Shown here: positions 28,031 through 37,496 of the stretch, in pieces | Layout: each line of letters starts with the position of its first letter | How positions within the stretch are numbered: position 1 is the stretch's first letter | Assembly (NCBI RefSeq): GCF_002835465.1 | Contig: NZ_PIZM01000006.1 | Coordinates: 124,001-188,000, forward strand | Source of the DNA: Psychromonas sp. psych-6C06 | GTDB lineage: Bacteria > Pseudomonadota > Gammaproteobacteria > Enterobacterales > Psychromonadaceae | Reading direction: 5' to 3' | DNA length: 64,000 nt | Made by a program: the position numbers and the translations under genes | Notes under the pieces: generated by a model | What the model was told of the DNA's origin: nothing | Seen by the model: the letters and a program-made list of their open reading frames with translations, nothing else | The model's database searches: none

Positions 28031-28960
28031 TTATTGAATGATTAAATTAATCAATCTGCTCGCAATCTGTGCGGTATGTTTATCTTGGTCATAGGTTGGG
28101 TTGTATTCGGCAACACAGGATATTTTGATTTTATCTGCACTATGTTTTTTGATGATGTAAATAAGGTGTTCAATCATATCGAGTTGGACACCGTAGGCAT
28201 TTGGAAAGCTAACACCTGGTGCAACATAAGCGGGTAAAACACTGAGGTCAAAACTGATGTACAGGGCGTCTAAATGATGCATGAAGCTTTTTATTTTTGC
28301 CTCGAGTTGCTCTACATGTAACCAGCTCATTTTGGTGTCGTAAATATATTGTGCGTGGTGGACGCGTGCATGATTGAAGACAGACTGGGTATTGTATTGT
28401 TTATTAACACCTAGGCAAAGGTAGTTAAATTCGCGATCATTTTCTTGGCAGTATTCAGCAATCTGAGAGAAGGGGTTGAGTGAAGTAAGTTTATCGAGTT
28501 GATTCATGCCTAAAAAGGAGGAAAAATTAATGATGCCAATACGGCTATCTTGTGGCTCTGTTTCACACAGTGCAAGGAAGTTACCATAGGCCATTTCATG
28601 TCCGCCACCGAGTACCATCATGGTGTGTTTTTTACGCATGAAATGGGCCAATGCATTTGCTAAATCACGTTGTGCTTTTTGCAAATCAAACCATTCACAG
28701 TTGAGATTGCCTGCATCGTAAACATGTTGATCTTGATTAAGGTGCCAAGCGATATTTGCTAAGCTTTTACGAATGAACTCTGGCCCTTTAGTTGCCCCAC
28801 TTCTGCCTTTTGCATGACGTATACCGAGATCACAAGGAAAGCCAAATAAACAGATGCCAGCGGGGCTGGTTTCTTTGTATTCTTCTACTTTGTCATGCCA
28901 GCGAAGATTAAAAGCACCGTTACCTTGCTCGGTGAGTCCTGTCCATATTTTATTTGTCAT
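28031..28960 (-). CDS. Formimidoylglutamase (HutG)-like protein, metal site degenerate
   Basis: A ureohydrolase-fold protein of 309 residues, closest by eye to HutG: GIRHAKGRSGATKGPEFIR, VLGGGHEMAYGN, NPFSQIAEYC and VAPGVSFPNAYG all match HutG blocks. The two-manganese site needs His in GGGH, three ligands in DAHxD and two in DxD. Here H121 and D238 remain, but DAHxD is replaced by SSFLG (147-151) and the second Asp of DxD is S240. Four of six ligands are therefore lost, so ordinary ureohydrolase activity is unlikely. No hut genes are nearby. The frame is intact and has a normal length, which suggests a retained non-catalytic role rather than decay. Confidence 0.8.
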   Translation of the reverse strand: MTNKIWTGLTEQGNGAFNLRWHDKVEEYKETSPAGICLFGFPCDLGIRHAKGRSGATKGPEFIRKSLANIAWHLNQDQHVYDAGNLNCEWFDLQKAQRDLANALAHFMRKKHTMMVLGGGHEMAYGNFLALCETEPQDSRIGIINFSSFLGMNQLDKLTSLNPFSQIAEYCQENDREFNYLCLGVNKQYNTQSVFNHARVHHAQYIYDTKMSWLHVEQLEAKIKSFMHHLDALYISFDLSVLPAYVAPGVSFPNAYGVQLDMIEHLIYIIKKHSADKIKISCVAEYNPTYDQDKHTAQIASRLINLIIQ

Positions 28961-29050
28961 TGCTATTCCTTAATCGCATCTATTTTAATAGTGTAGCTAA
29001 TAATGTTAGTGACATAATATAGTTGTTTTAAGGATGTGAGCTATGCCGAA

Positions 29051-29599
29051 TTAGTGCCGTTCTAGCCAAAACTCCTCTTCATTGAAATTGACGAGAATAC
29101 GATTTTTTTCATACTCATAAACTTCTGCACTATTTTGAATGGAGACAAAACCTGAACTTTTCTCGCCATTATTCGTTTCAGCTTTAAAGGCGATTGAAAG
29201 CAGTATATCTTCATACTCTAGTTCCCATTGACCTGTATATAGGAGATCAGATTTTTCATTAAGCGTCTGTTTGATAGAGAAAAAACCATCATCTTTAAAT
29301 ATCCACTCTTGTTGTTTTTTGGTACTTTTACTATAACCGACCCAGCGACTAATTAAAAAAGGCTTAGAAAGTTTGTCATTGGCAACTGTTACTGCTGGCT
29401 TGGCCTTTTCAGCAGCTTTTTCTGCAACAATTTCCGACTCAGGATCTTTTTCAACACTAATGGTTTTAATGTCATTGGTTGGCTTCGTTGGTTTGGTTTC
29501 TGAAAAATGAGTTACTCCATTTTCATCTTTCCAAGAGTAAATCTCTGCAGAGAGTTGGGTGGTAAATAGGGCTATTAAAAGCGTAATAAAAAGGCGCAT
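29051..29599 (-). CDS. DUF4124-domain secreted protein
   Basis: Signal peptide (residues 1-18, cleavage near LSA-EIY), then a short DUF4124 domain (YSWKDENGVTHFSETKP), an Ala/Lys/Glu-rich linker and a C-terminal region of about 100 residues that I do not recognise (WVGYSKSTKKQQEWIF..., probably beta-rich). Periplasmic location is inferred. ATG 29599 or 29605 could be used; the former gives a compact signal peptide. It is divergent from the DUF3624 gene, with a 13-bp inverted repeat between them. Confidence 0.75.
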   Translation of the reverse strand: MRLFITLLIALFTTQLSAEIYSWKDENGVTHFSETKPTKPTNDIKTISVEKDPESEIVAEKAAEKAKPAVTVANDKLSKPFLISRWVGYSKSTKKQQEWIFKDDGFFSIKQTLNEKSDLLYTGQWELEYEDILLSIAFKAETNNGEKSSGFVSIQNSAEVYEYEKNRILVNFNEEEFWLERH

Positions 29600-29643
29600 A
29601 TCCATTGCTCGTTTGAATAATCAGAAGAAAGATGTTGGCAGAA

Positions 29644-29679
29644 TAGTAATTATCTTTTTTAATGGCAAGATAATTACTA
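29644..29679. promoter_or_regulatory. Perfect 13-bp inverted repeat between divergent genes
   Basis: TAGTAATTATCTT at 29644-29656 and its exact complement AAGATAATTACTA at 29667-29679, separated by 10 bases. It lies between the DUF4124 and DUF3624 starts. A second short inverted repeat (ATAGGT/ACCTAT) follows at 29683-29699. Operator or cruciform; the binding factor is unknown. Confidence 0.55.
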
Positions 29680-29718
29680 ATAATAGGTCAATAACCTATA
29701 AAAAATGAGAGGGGTGAC

Positions 29719-29973
29719 ATGGCCTGTAAAGATTGTGAAAGCAATATTTGGAAGCAAAAATTGGGACGTTGTAAGCGCTGTATGTGGATTAACTTTATTT
29801 TATTGTTAACTAGTGCTCTAGGTAGTTATTTCATGTTTCAAGCAGAGCCCAAGTCAGTGCAGAGTATTGCGCTATTTTTCACACTCTTTTGTAGTGGAAT
29901 ATTGATGTTGCTACATAGCATTGCATGGTTGTATTACTATTTTACTAAGGCAAGTAAACACAACCTAAAATAG
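29719..29973 (+). CDS. DUF3624 small membrane protein
   Basis: An 84-residue protein with an N-terminal cysteine cluster (MACKDCE...LGRCKRC, two CxxC pairs that could bind zinc) and two membrane segments (about 23-41 and 50-75). It matches the DUF3624 family seen in Vibrio relatives; no function is known. GAGGGG lies a short distance before the ATG. Its 3' end overlaps the convergent anmK by 29 bases. Confidence 0.8.
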   Translation: MACKDCESNIWKQKLGRCKRCMWINFILLLTSALGSYFMFQAEPKSVQSIALFFTLFCSGILMLLHSIAWLYYYFTKASKHNLK

Positions 29974-31045
29974 CGTCTTTTTGTGCGCCGGTAACCGCTT
30001 TTAGTGGAATTGGTTTTTCCAGTAAACGTTGCTCCGCAAGCCAGGCAAAGGCAATGGCTTCAACATACATCGGATCTACATTTAAGGCATGGGTGTCCTG
30101 TACCTTATGCATCGTTAATTGTTGTTGTAAACATTGCATAAGCAAAGGGTTTAATGCGCCACCGCCACATACAAAAACATCGCCACTATCACTGTGTTGT
30201 TTTATCTGATCAGATATCGTTAGGGCACTAAACTCGAGTAGGGTACGTTGTATATCTACATCGCTGGCATCAATACCATTGAGCTGTGGTATTAGCCAGT
30301 TCAAGTTAAATTTTTCACGTCCAGTGCTTTTAGGGGCGTTGAGTGTAAAATACGGATCAGCTAATAGTTTAATGAGCAAAGGAAGGTGAACCTCTCCCTG
30401 TAATGCAAAGCTTGCTCCTTTATCAAAGCTATGACCTAAACATTTATCGACCCAAGCATCCATTAGCATATTACCCGGGCCAGTATCGTAGCCTAAGACG
30501 CTATTATCTGCGCCTAAGATGCTGATATTGGCAATACCACCGATGTTTAAAATGGTGCGTTGTTCGCCCTGTTGTGAAAATAGTGCTTGATGAAAAGCGG
30601 GAACCAATGGTGCACCTTGACCGCCATAGGCCATATCCATACGTCGAAAATCACTGATACAGGGAATGCCTGTTTTTGCTGCAATAATATTGGCGTCACC
30701 AATTTGCTGTGTAAATGGCATCGCACTTAACGGGCTATGGAAAATAGTCTGTCCGTGGCTACCGACCGCACTGATTTGTGACGCTTGCATACCTGCTTTG
30801 TGAAGTAATTGATTAACGGCATCGGCACAGGTGAGTGCAAACAGGTGGTCTACTTCACCGAGGGTTTGTAGGTCAGTGGCTTTATTACTGCAAATCGTCA
30901 GTAGCTGCGCTCGAAGTTGCTCGGGTAAAGTTGGTGCTAAGCCGGCTATTTGTTGCAAACCTTGCTCGGTGCGCTGGGCAATGACGACATCAATGGCATC
31001 AAGACTGGTGCCAGACATGATGCCAATATAGTAATTACCTATCAT
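29945..31045 (-). CDS. anmK: Anhydro-N-acetylmuramic acid kinase
   Basis: AnmK phosphorylates and opens 1,6-anhydro-MurNAc in cell-wall recycling. Signature residues are IGIMSGTSLDAID at the N-terminus, GSHGQTIFH, NIGGIANIS and GYDTGPGNMLMD. The length of 366 residues is typical. The ATG directly follows the hemN stop codon (TAG then ATG), so the two are translationally coupled. MurQ is not in the window. Confidence 0.95.
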   Translation of the reverse strand: MIGNYYIGIMSGTSLDAIDVVIAQRTEQGLQQIAGLAPTLPEQLRAQLLTICSNKATDLQTLGEVDHLFALTCADAVNQLLHKAGMQASQISAVGSHGQTIFHSPLSAMPFTQQIGDANIIAAKTGIPCISDFRRMDMAYGGQGAPLVPAFHQALFSQQGEQRTILNIGGIANISILGADNSVLGYDTGPGNMLMDAWVDKCLGHSFDKGASFALQGEVHLPLLIKLLADPYFTLNAPKSTGREKFNLNWLIPQLNGIDASDVDIQRTLLEFSALTISDQIKQHSDSGDVFVCGGGALNPLLMQCLQQQLTMHKVQDTHALNVDPMYVEAIAFAWLAEQRLLEKPIPLKAVTGAQKDAILGCVYLP

Positions 31046-32413
31046 CTATATCACACGTGAAAACTGTTGCTGGCGCACTTTGTTGCGCAGATAAACATCA
31101 AAACACATACAAATATTACGAATCAATAGGCGTCCTTTCGGTGCAACGGCAATCTCATGATCATCGATATTGACAAGTTGATCATCAATAAAACACTGTA
31201 ATAGTTTAATATCTTCTGCAAAGTAATCGCTAAAGTTAAGTGAGAATTGCTGTTCAATCTGCTTAATATCAAGTTTAAAGTTACAAATGAGCTTTTTAAT
31301 GACTTCACGACGAATTAAGTCATCTTCATTGAGAGAAACACCTCGCCATTGTGCATGGCCCATCTCTTCAATTTGTGAGTAATAGGTTGATAGCTTTTTC
31401 TGGTTTTGCGAATAACTATGGCCAATTTGGCTGATTGCAGAAACCCCCATGCCTAATAGATCGGCATCTTCCTGCGTGGTATAACCTTGGAAGTTGCGAT
31501 GTAAAACCCCTTGCTGCTGTGCAACGGCCAGTTCATCGGTTGGTTTGGCAAAATGATCCATGCCGATAAATTGATAGCCTGATTGGGTTAAGAATTCGAT
31601 GGTATATTGCAACATTGCGAGTTTTTCTGCAGGTGCTGGCATATCATCTTCATTAATTTTACGTTGTGCAGCAAAGAGTGTGGGCATATGCGCATAATTA
31701 AAAATAGAAAGGCGAGCGGGATCAAGGGCTAATACTTGCTTAAGTGTATTGGCAAAACTCGCTTTGGTTTGTAATGGCAAACCGTAAATCATATCTAAAT
31801 TGGTTGACTGAAAACCTTGCTCACGAGCACGCGTTAGCAACTTTTCAATAAACGCTTCATCTTGTTCGCGGTTAACCGCTTTTTGTACTGCTTTATTAAA
31901 ATCCTGAACACCTAAACTGAGGCGATTAAAGCCTTCATTAGCGAGGTGATCAATGGTGGATAGTTCAATCTCTCGCGGGTCGACTTCAATACTGAGTTCT
32001 GCATTCGCTTTAAATGTAAATGCTTTACGCAACATCGCCATTAAGCGAGTGATTTGATGCGGTAATAAAAAGGTCGGCGTACCACCTCCCCAGTGCAGTT
32101 GTGATACTTGGCGATGTTGAAAGTAGGGCGCTTGAATCTGTATCTCTTTTTCAAGGTAATCTAAGTATTTATCTGCTTTTTCTTGGTGACGTGTAATGGT
32201 TTTATTACATCCGCAGAAATAACAAAGTTTATGACAAAAAGGGATATGGATATACAGCGAGAGTGGCCGTTCAGGATAAGTGTGAGTTGCTTTAATCAAA
32301 TCTTGGTAATTAAAGCGCTCATCAAACTCTAGCGCAGTTGGATAAGAGGTGTAACGCGGGCCACTGTAATTATATTTTTCTATCAGCGCTTGATCCCAAA
32401 CCAGCTTTTGCAT
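31046..32413 (-). CDS. hemN: Oxygen-independent coproporphyrinogen III oxidase
   Basis: A radical-SAM enzyme that decarboxylates coproporphyrinogen III for haem synthesis without oxygen. The cluster motif is C60-HKL-C64-YF-C67-G-C69, including the extra cysteine typical of true HemN; LHWGGGTPTFL and IEVDPRE follow. The 455-residue length and the N-terminal YSGPRYTSYPTA segment mark HemN rather than HemW. It lies 27 bases downstream of DUF2489. Confidence 0.96.
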   Translation of the reverse strand: MQKLVWDQALIEKYNYSGPRYTSYPTALEFDERFNYQDLIKATHTYPERPLSLYIHIPFCHKLCYFCGCNKTITRHQEKADKYLDYLEKEIQIQAPYFQHRQVSQLHWGGGTPTFLLPHQITRLMAMLRKAFTFKANAELSIEVDPREIELSTIDHLANEGFNRLSLGVQDFNKAVQKAVNREQDEAFIEKLLTRAREQGFQSTNLDMIYGLPLQTKASFANTLKQVLALDPARLSIFNYAHMPTLFAAQRKINEDDMPAPAEKLAMLQYTIEFLTQSGYQFIGMDHFAKPTDELAVAQQQGVLHRNFQGYTTQEDADLLGMGVSAISQIGHSYSQNQKKLSTYYSQIEEMGHAQWRGVSLNEDDLIRREVIKKLICNFKLDIKQIEQQFSLNFSDYFAEDIKLLQCFIDDQLVNIDDHEIAVAPKGRLLIRNICMCFDVYLRNKVRQQQFSRVI

Positions 32414-32440
32414 CGATTTCTCTCTTTTAATGATAAAACT

Positions 32441-32920
32441 TTATAGTGAAAAATTTTCTAGAGATTGTGCTTCTTTAAGAATTGCCTCTTCAAGATCATT
32501 TTCGAAAATATGTCGTTGTTTATCTTGTTGTTTTAATGTCTTCTTATCCATGCTTTTACGTTCGGCATGGGTAGCAAAATCTTTCACTTTATCAAATAGC
32601 TCTGATATTGCTGGATAGCGCTTATCAATATCTATTTTAGGCTCAACGAGTAGCGTTTCTAATAATACGCTTAAACGTATTGCAGCTTCAGAAACGTTAC
32701 ACTGTTTTTGTGCGGTAGCGCGTGCGATGAAGCGGATGCTTTCACAAATATTATCATTGCGCTGTTGTTTCTTTAATGCGACTTGTTGAGCTTGTTCTGC
32801 TTTCGCCTGTTCAAGTTGATGCTTTTGTCTTTTAATACGATTGAGTAACATACCCGCATAAAATGCCAGTGCGATAATAATAAGGCTGGCAAAAACCGCC
32901 AGTAATAATTGAAAGTCCAT
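32441..32920 (-). CDS. DUF2489 membrane-anchored protein
   Basis: A 159-residue protein with one N-terminal membrane segment (about 4-26) and a charged, helical cytoplasmic domain with coiled-coil character. It matches the DUF2489 family, which in Vibrio-type genomes sits between yihI and hemN, exactly as here. The function is unknown. Confidence 0.82.
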   Translation of the reverse strand: MDFQLLLAVFASLIIIALAFYAGMLLNRIKRQKHQLEQAKAEQAQQVALKKQQRNDNICESIRFIARATAQKQCNVSEAAIRLSVLLETLLVEPKIDIDKRYPAISELFDKVKDFATHAERKSMDKKTLKQQDKQRHIFENDLEEAILKEAQSLENFSL

Positions 32921-32932
32921 TTTATCCTCTTT

Positions 32933-33487
32933 TTATTTAAACTCGTCAAGCGCTGAGCTTGCAGCTTCAAACTGCTGAATCAGATCTTCTTCACCGTCAT
33001 CATCTAACCAACCTAGTTGTTCCATTAGTTGTTGGTGGCGTGCCATCTGCTTATCAACCCATGAGTTATCAATCGCAGAGATCTCTTCACCATTATCTAA
33101 TTGTTCAAGCAGATCATTCAAACGCTGATCATTTTCAATTTGATTGAGCTCTTTCTCAGGTGAAATTTTCTTTTCGACAGTGCTTTTAATCACTTTTGCT
33201 TTAGGCTGTAGCAGTTTTCTTGGTGCTTCAACTTGCACCTCTTCTTGTCCCGCTAGCGAAACGGCTTTTTTACTGCCAACACGCTTGTCGTTTATCGCTT
33301 TTTTAGCATTTTGCTTTTGTGTCTGTTTAGACTCTAAAACATTTCGAGCGCCGGCTTTATTGCCTTTTAATTTAGCTTTTCGCTTACGTTCACGCGCTTC
33401 TTTTGCGCTTGCTGAGGTTTCTTTGCGGTTGCCGTTGAAAGCGGGTTCTGAATTTCCTGCAGTGCGACTTTTTTTAATACGAGACAT
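32933..33487 (-). CDS. yihI: Der GTPase-activating protein YihI
   Basis: YihI stimulates GTP hydrolysis by Der and so modulates 50S ribosome assembly. The N-terminal half is very basic (SRIKKSRTAGN, KEARERKRKAKLKGNKAGARN) and the C-terminal half acidic (LNDLLEQLDNGEEIS, WLDDDGEED), the usual YihI layout. The length is 184 residues. It is 12 bases upstream of DUF2489. Confidence 0.92.
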   Translation of the reverse strand: MSRIKKSRTAGNSEPAFNGNRKETSASAKEARERKRKAKLKGNKAGARNVLESKQTQKQNAKKAINDKRVGSKKAVSLAGQEEVQVEAPRKLLQPKAKVIKSTVEKKISPEKELNQIENDQRLNDLLEQLDNGEEISAIDNSWVDKQMARHQQLMEQLGWLDDDGEEDLIQQFEAASSALDEFK

Positions 33488-33564
33488 TGTTATACCTTAA
33501 ATAATGGGTGATCGCCGAAGGATCAATACCTGCGAAGAATAGCAGATTTTAATTTTTAACGCAT

Positions 33565-33606
33565 AAAAAAAAGGCGCCTCACTCATTAAGAATGAAGCGC
33601 CTTTTT
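33565..33606 (-). terminator. Terminator of the cytochrome c4 gene
   Basis: AAAGGCGC at about 33570-33577 pairs with GCGCCTTT at about 33598-33605, with an inner TCATT/AATGA helix. On the minus strand it ends in a run of eight T. Confidence 0.85.
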
Positions 33607-33619
33607 CATTTTATCTGCA

Positions 33620-34222
33620 TTAATGTAATGCTGAGATATATTTTGATAATAATTCAATATCAGCATCAGTTAATTTTGCTGAAATATCCACCATCATGCC
33701 ATTTGGATCATTGTTACGTGCTTTGCTACGGAACATTTCAAGCTGTGACTTAATATAAGCTGGGTGTTGATTTGAAATTTTAGGAAATTTTGCCAGCTCT
33801 AGCCCGTTTCCGCGAGGTCCATGACAAGCGACACAGCCAGGAATACCACGTTCAATATCGCCACCCATATAAAGATTTCGGCCCGCTTGTGCAACTTCAG
33901 GTGAAACGGTTTCTGGTGTTGGCGTTTGCGCTGCATAATAAGCAGATAAATCTTTCATATCTTGTTCTGAAAGCGTTGCTACCATGCCTGCCATAATGGC
34001 ATTATTTCGTTCACCACTTTTGAATTGTATCAGTTGCTTTTCAAGGTAGCTTTTATGTTGACCGGCAAGTTTTGGATAAAGATCTGATGGAGCATTGCCA
34101 TCTTCACCATGACAAGCAACACAGGTCGCAGATTTTGCTTTGCCCGCTTCGATATCTCCCTGTGCAAATGCCAAGTTAGAGAAGCCAAAAAGAGCAATTA
34201 ACGTCACCAATAATTTATTCAT
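33620..34222 (-). CDS. Di-haem cytochrome c4
   Basis: Periplasmic electron carrier. A cleavable signal peptide (ends LAFA-QG) is followed by two class I cytochrome c domains, each with a CVACHG haem-attachment motif (about residues 34-39 and 132-137) and a downstream methionine ligand. The length of 200 residues is normal. It is divergent from engB, the usual gammaproteobacterial neighbour. Confidence 0.93.
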   Translation of the reverse strand: MNKLLVTLIALFGFSNLAFAQGDIEAGKAKSATCVACHGEDGNAPSDLYPKLAGQHKSYLEKQLIQFKSGERNNAIMAGMVATLSEQDMKDLSAYYAAQTPTPETVSPEVAQAGRNLYMGGDIERGIPGCVACHGPRGNGLELAKFPKISNQHPAYIKSQLEMFRSKARNNDPNGMMVDISAKLTDADIELLSKYISALH

Positions 34223-34343
34223 AACTATCCATTTATTAAAGTATGTCCAAGCGTGTTATGATACACGCAAAAATAATGACCGTAGTTTACACAAGTTTAA
34301 TAAAAGTAACAATTTTGCTACAAGGCTAAAAGCGAGGCATATC

Positions 34344-35012
34344 TTGGAATTTCCAAAAATACATTTTCAAAAAGCGCATTTTTTAATTAGTGCGCCAGAT
34401 ATTCGTCATCTAGACAAACATCTGCCCACTGAATCAGGCATTGAAGTTGCTTTTGCTGGCCGTTCAAATGCAGGTAAATCGAGTGCATTAAACCGTCTGA
34501 CACGTCAAAAAAGTTTAGCGAGAACGAGTAAAACCCCCGGGCGTACTCAGCTAATCAATGTGTTCGAAGTTGAAAAGGGTAAACGACTTATCGACCTTCC
34601 CGGTTATGGCTTTGCAAAAGTGCCATTGGAGATGAAACTAAAATGGCAAAAATCACTTGGGGAATATTTGCAAAATCGAGAGTCATTAAAAGGGTTAGTG
34701 GTACTAATGGACATTAGGCACCCTTTCAAAGATCTCGACCAACAGCTCATTTACTGGGCTATTGACGCTGATATTCCTGTACTTGCATTGCTGACGAAAG
34801 CAGATAAATTAAAATCTGGTGCACGTAAAGCGACGCTACTTAAAATGCGTGCAGAAGCGAAAAATTTTGAAGGTGATGTTCAGGTTGAACTGTTTTCATC
34901 CTTAAAGGGTATTGGTGTTGATGTACTGGAGCGAAAAATTGCGCATTGGTATGCACTGGATGATCAAGCACAAGTTATCGAAAGTGAATCGCAAGCTAAC
35001 GAAGCACTTTAA
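34344..35012 (+). CDS. engB: Ribosome biogenesis GTPase YihA/EngB
   Basis: Essential GTPase in 50S assembly. G1 is [11 protein letters not shown]2 region [10 protein letters not shown]3 DLPGYGFA, G4 TKAD. I place the start at TTG 34344 because GAGG lies 6 bases upstream and the family N-terminus ([15 protein letters not shown]) begins there. An ATG at 34140 in the same frame would run antisense through the start of cytochrome c4 and has no family similarity. The product is 222 residues (E. coli 210). Confidence 0.94.
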   Translation: MEFPKIHFQKAHFLISAPDIRHLDKHLPTESGIEVAFAGRSNAGKSSALNRLTRQKSLARTSKTPGRTQLINVFEVEKGKRLIDLPGYGFAKVPLEMKLKWQKSLGEYLQNRESLKGLVVLMDIRHPFKDLDQQLIYWAIDADIPVLALLTKADKLKSGARKATLLKMRAEAKNFEGDVQVELFSSLKGIGVDVLERKIAHWYALDDQAQVIESESQANEAL

Positions 35013-35139
35013 CTTTTTAACTCATACCATTGATAAAATGTGAGTTTAAGCTCACGTTTTATCAATTATATTAATTTTTGTTTCCTTTTTTTCATACTTG
35101 CCTATTCTCCTATCTTAACTACTTTCACAAGGACGTTTT

Positions 35140-37323
35140 ATGCGCTTCATATTATCTGGGCTAATACTCAGTTTTTTCTCTTTTAATACCATTAGCGTTT
35201 TTGCGACCACTAATAGCATGGCGCAAACTGGTTTTACTGGTTTATTACGCATTCCCCATGCAGATGCACTTCCCTTTGGTGATTTCTCTATTAATTATCA
35301 GTGGGAGGATAATATTGACTATGAAACTCCCTACGCCAGAGGAGCACATAAAACGATCTTAATGGGGGTTGGTTTATTGCCTGGTTTGGAATTTACGGTA
35401 CAAAATACACATAAACAAATTAGTGATGGCCCTGGTTGGAGTGGTACACACTCTAGTGACCTCTCTTTTTCGGCAAAATATGATTTCAAGCCATTTTTGC
35501 CTGAAAACTGGTTTAGCTTAGCTGTCGGCGTCCAAGATTATGGTGGTGCAGCGAGCCATCATAAAAATGCTTATTTGGTTGCATCTAAATCCTTATTTCC
35601 AGCTACCTATTACCACTTTCGAATAACTGCTGGTTATGGTCAGGGCGATGTAGGTAACCAAATGGGAGCCGATTACTTGCAAGGTGCCTTTATGGGAGTT
35701 GAATGGCAACCATTACCCTGGCTACAGTTTATGGCTGAACATGATGGCACCGGTATGAATGGTGGCCTAAAACTATTTAGCGATGACAATTGGCTGCCTT
35801 ATGGCTGGAAAGCCAATCTCACCTATCAACTTTACTCTGACTCATTAACTGCCAATAGAGACAATCAGTGGGTCGGTGTTGGCCTCACATTACCGATTGT
35901 TATTGGGGAGTCGGCGACTCGATATAGTCCACAGGGTATCGACGAATTTGCTTCTGTAGAGCAAGAGCATAAAAAACATGTTTCTGATAAAGCGGATACG
36001 AATACTTTTAAGGAAGCGAAAACGGTTGCTACCCTCCCTTCTGCAGAGCGGTTATCAGATAGTACGTTGAGTGATAATGAGGCGAAGCAGGTTTTGAAGG
36101 TATTGGTTGATTATGGTTTTGAAAATGTGCGTGTTGGCTGGTCTGGTGATGAGTTAGTCGTCGCTTTAGAGAATAATCTTTTTAATTGGAATGAACTTGA
36201 TGGAATTGGTGTCGCATTGGGGTTAATCGTCAGTAATAGTGATGCAGAGTTTTTCCAGCTACAGCTATTAAACAATCAAATATTGGTTACTAATATCAAG
36301 GGTAACAGTGAGCAATACCGCACATTTTTGGCGCAGTCAGAGGAACAACGGCTTCTAGAGCATGGTTTGATTATCTCCAGTGAAAGCTCGAAAGATATAG
36401 ATTGGGCTTCTGAACGCCAAGCATCAAGTCACTTTGTACCTCGTTTTATATTTTCACCCCACCTTAGGTCGGCAATGGGGACTGAATTTGGTGTGTTTGA
36501 TTACTCCTTAGCGCTGAGCAGTAATATACAGATGTCGCTATGGAAAGGTGGCGTAGTTGATGTACGCCACCTTTTACCAATAGCTCACTCTGACAGCTAT
36601 GCGGATGGTGAATACTTTGCAGGAGGACGCCATGAGAGTGAAGTTGATCGTATTTTATTTCATCAAGCTTTTGCATTACCTGCGAGCATCACTACGCAAT
36701 TTAGTGGTGGACAGATTTATAAGAATTATATTGGTTTATTAAATGAATCACGTTGGCAGTCGCCACAAGGGACGCATCGCATCAAAACAGAAATAGCTAA
36801 TTTTGAACATAGAGATAACGATTTTAGCTATCAGCCTTTACTCGCTTCTTATCGCTACTATTTTCGTCCTCTAGACGTCGCACTTGAAGGGACGGTTGGG
36901 CAATATTGGTCGGGCGATGTTGGCGGGAGTGTTAGTTTGAAACAATGGTTTGGTGATATGGCTGTCAAATTAACCTACCAAAATACTACTTGTGACCGCA
37001 GTAGAAGCGAGTATTCATGTTCACGTGATGGTTATGCTGATAATCATGAGTATGCTGGCCTGAACTTTAGTTTCCCATTTGGTACGCGTAAAAATGCTTC
37101 ACCAAGTATTGGATTACAGGTAAAAACATTAGAGCAGTGGGCATATGGTTATCGCTCACGTATCAACAACCATGCTAATTATATTGGCGGTAATCGTTCT
37201 GCAACAACTAATCTACAATATAATATTGATCAGCAATATTATAATCGCGATCGGTTGTCAGCGACGTATATTCAGAGTCATGGTCAAAGGTTACGTGAGA
37301 GTTATCTCAAATATATAAAATAA
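35140..37323 (+). CDS. yjbH: YjbH-family outer-membrane protein
   Basis: A 727-residue exported protein with an N-terminal signal peptide (cleavage near VFA-TTN). Residues 25-260 show the YjbH repeat style (GFTGLLRIPHADALPFGDFSINY, ...GLEFTVQ, GVEWQPLPWLQFMAEHDG) and the C-terminal half alternates beta-rich segments, in keeping with a large outer-membrane barrel. In E. coli YjbH belongs to the yjbEFGH exopolysaccharide operon; here yjbE, F and G are absent. A lipoprotein gene follows after 173 bases on the same strand. Confidence 0.85.
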   Translation: MRFILSGLILSFFSFNTISVFATTNSMAQTGFTGLLRIPHADALPFGDFSINYQWEDNIDYETPYARGAHKTILMGVGLLPGLEFTVQNTHKQISDGPGWSGTHSSDLSFSAKYDFKPFLPENWFSLAVGVQDYGGAASHHKNAYLVASKSLFPATYYHFRITAGYGQGDVGNQMGADYLQGAFMGVEWQPLPWLQFMAEHDGTGMNGGLKLFSDDNWLPYGWKANLTYQLYSDSLTANRDNQWVGVGLTLPIVIGESATRYSPQGIDEFASVEQEHKKHVSDKADTNTFKEAKTVATLPSAERLSDSTLSDNEAKQVLKVLVDYGFENVRVGWSGDELVVALENNLFNWNELDGIGVALGLIVSNSDAEFFQLQLLNNQILVTNIKGNSEQYRTFLAQSEEQRLLEHGLIISSESSKDIDWASERQASSHFVPRFIFSPHLRSAMGTEFGVFDYSLALSSNIQMSLWKGGVVDVRHLLPIAHSDSYADGEYFAGGRHESEVDRILFHQAFALPASITTQFSGGQIYKNYIGLLNESRWQSPQGTHRIKTEIANFEHRDNDFSYQPLLASYRYYFRPLDVALEGTVGQYWSGDVGGSVSLKQWFGDMAVKLTYQNTTCDRSRSEYSCSRDGYADNHEYAGLNFSFPFGTRKNASPSIGLQVKTLEQWAYGYRSRINNHANYIGGNRSATTNLQYNIDQQYYNRDRLSATYIQSHGQRLRESYLKYIK

Positions 37324-37496
37324 ACAGTAATTATGAACGAAATACTGGCAGATGAGTGAGTAGTAATTATACTCATTTTTATTTTAAATAAATCGGATTA
37401 AAAATAATCAATTATATGTATTTTATGCGCGTAATGAGCGTTATACTAAGTAACGATTACTTTTTATACTAAACATGGAAATTAAGGACATTAATA

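Noticed and set aside
34140..34343. Upstream extension of engB to an ATG at 34140
   Set aside because: It runs antisense through the cytochrome c4 start, lacks family similarity, and TTG 34344 has a well-placed GAGG.
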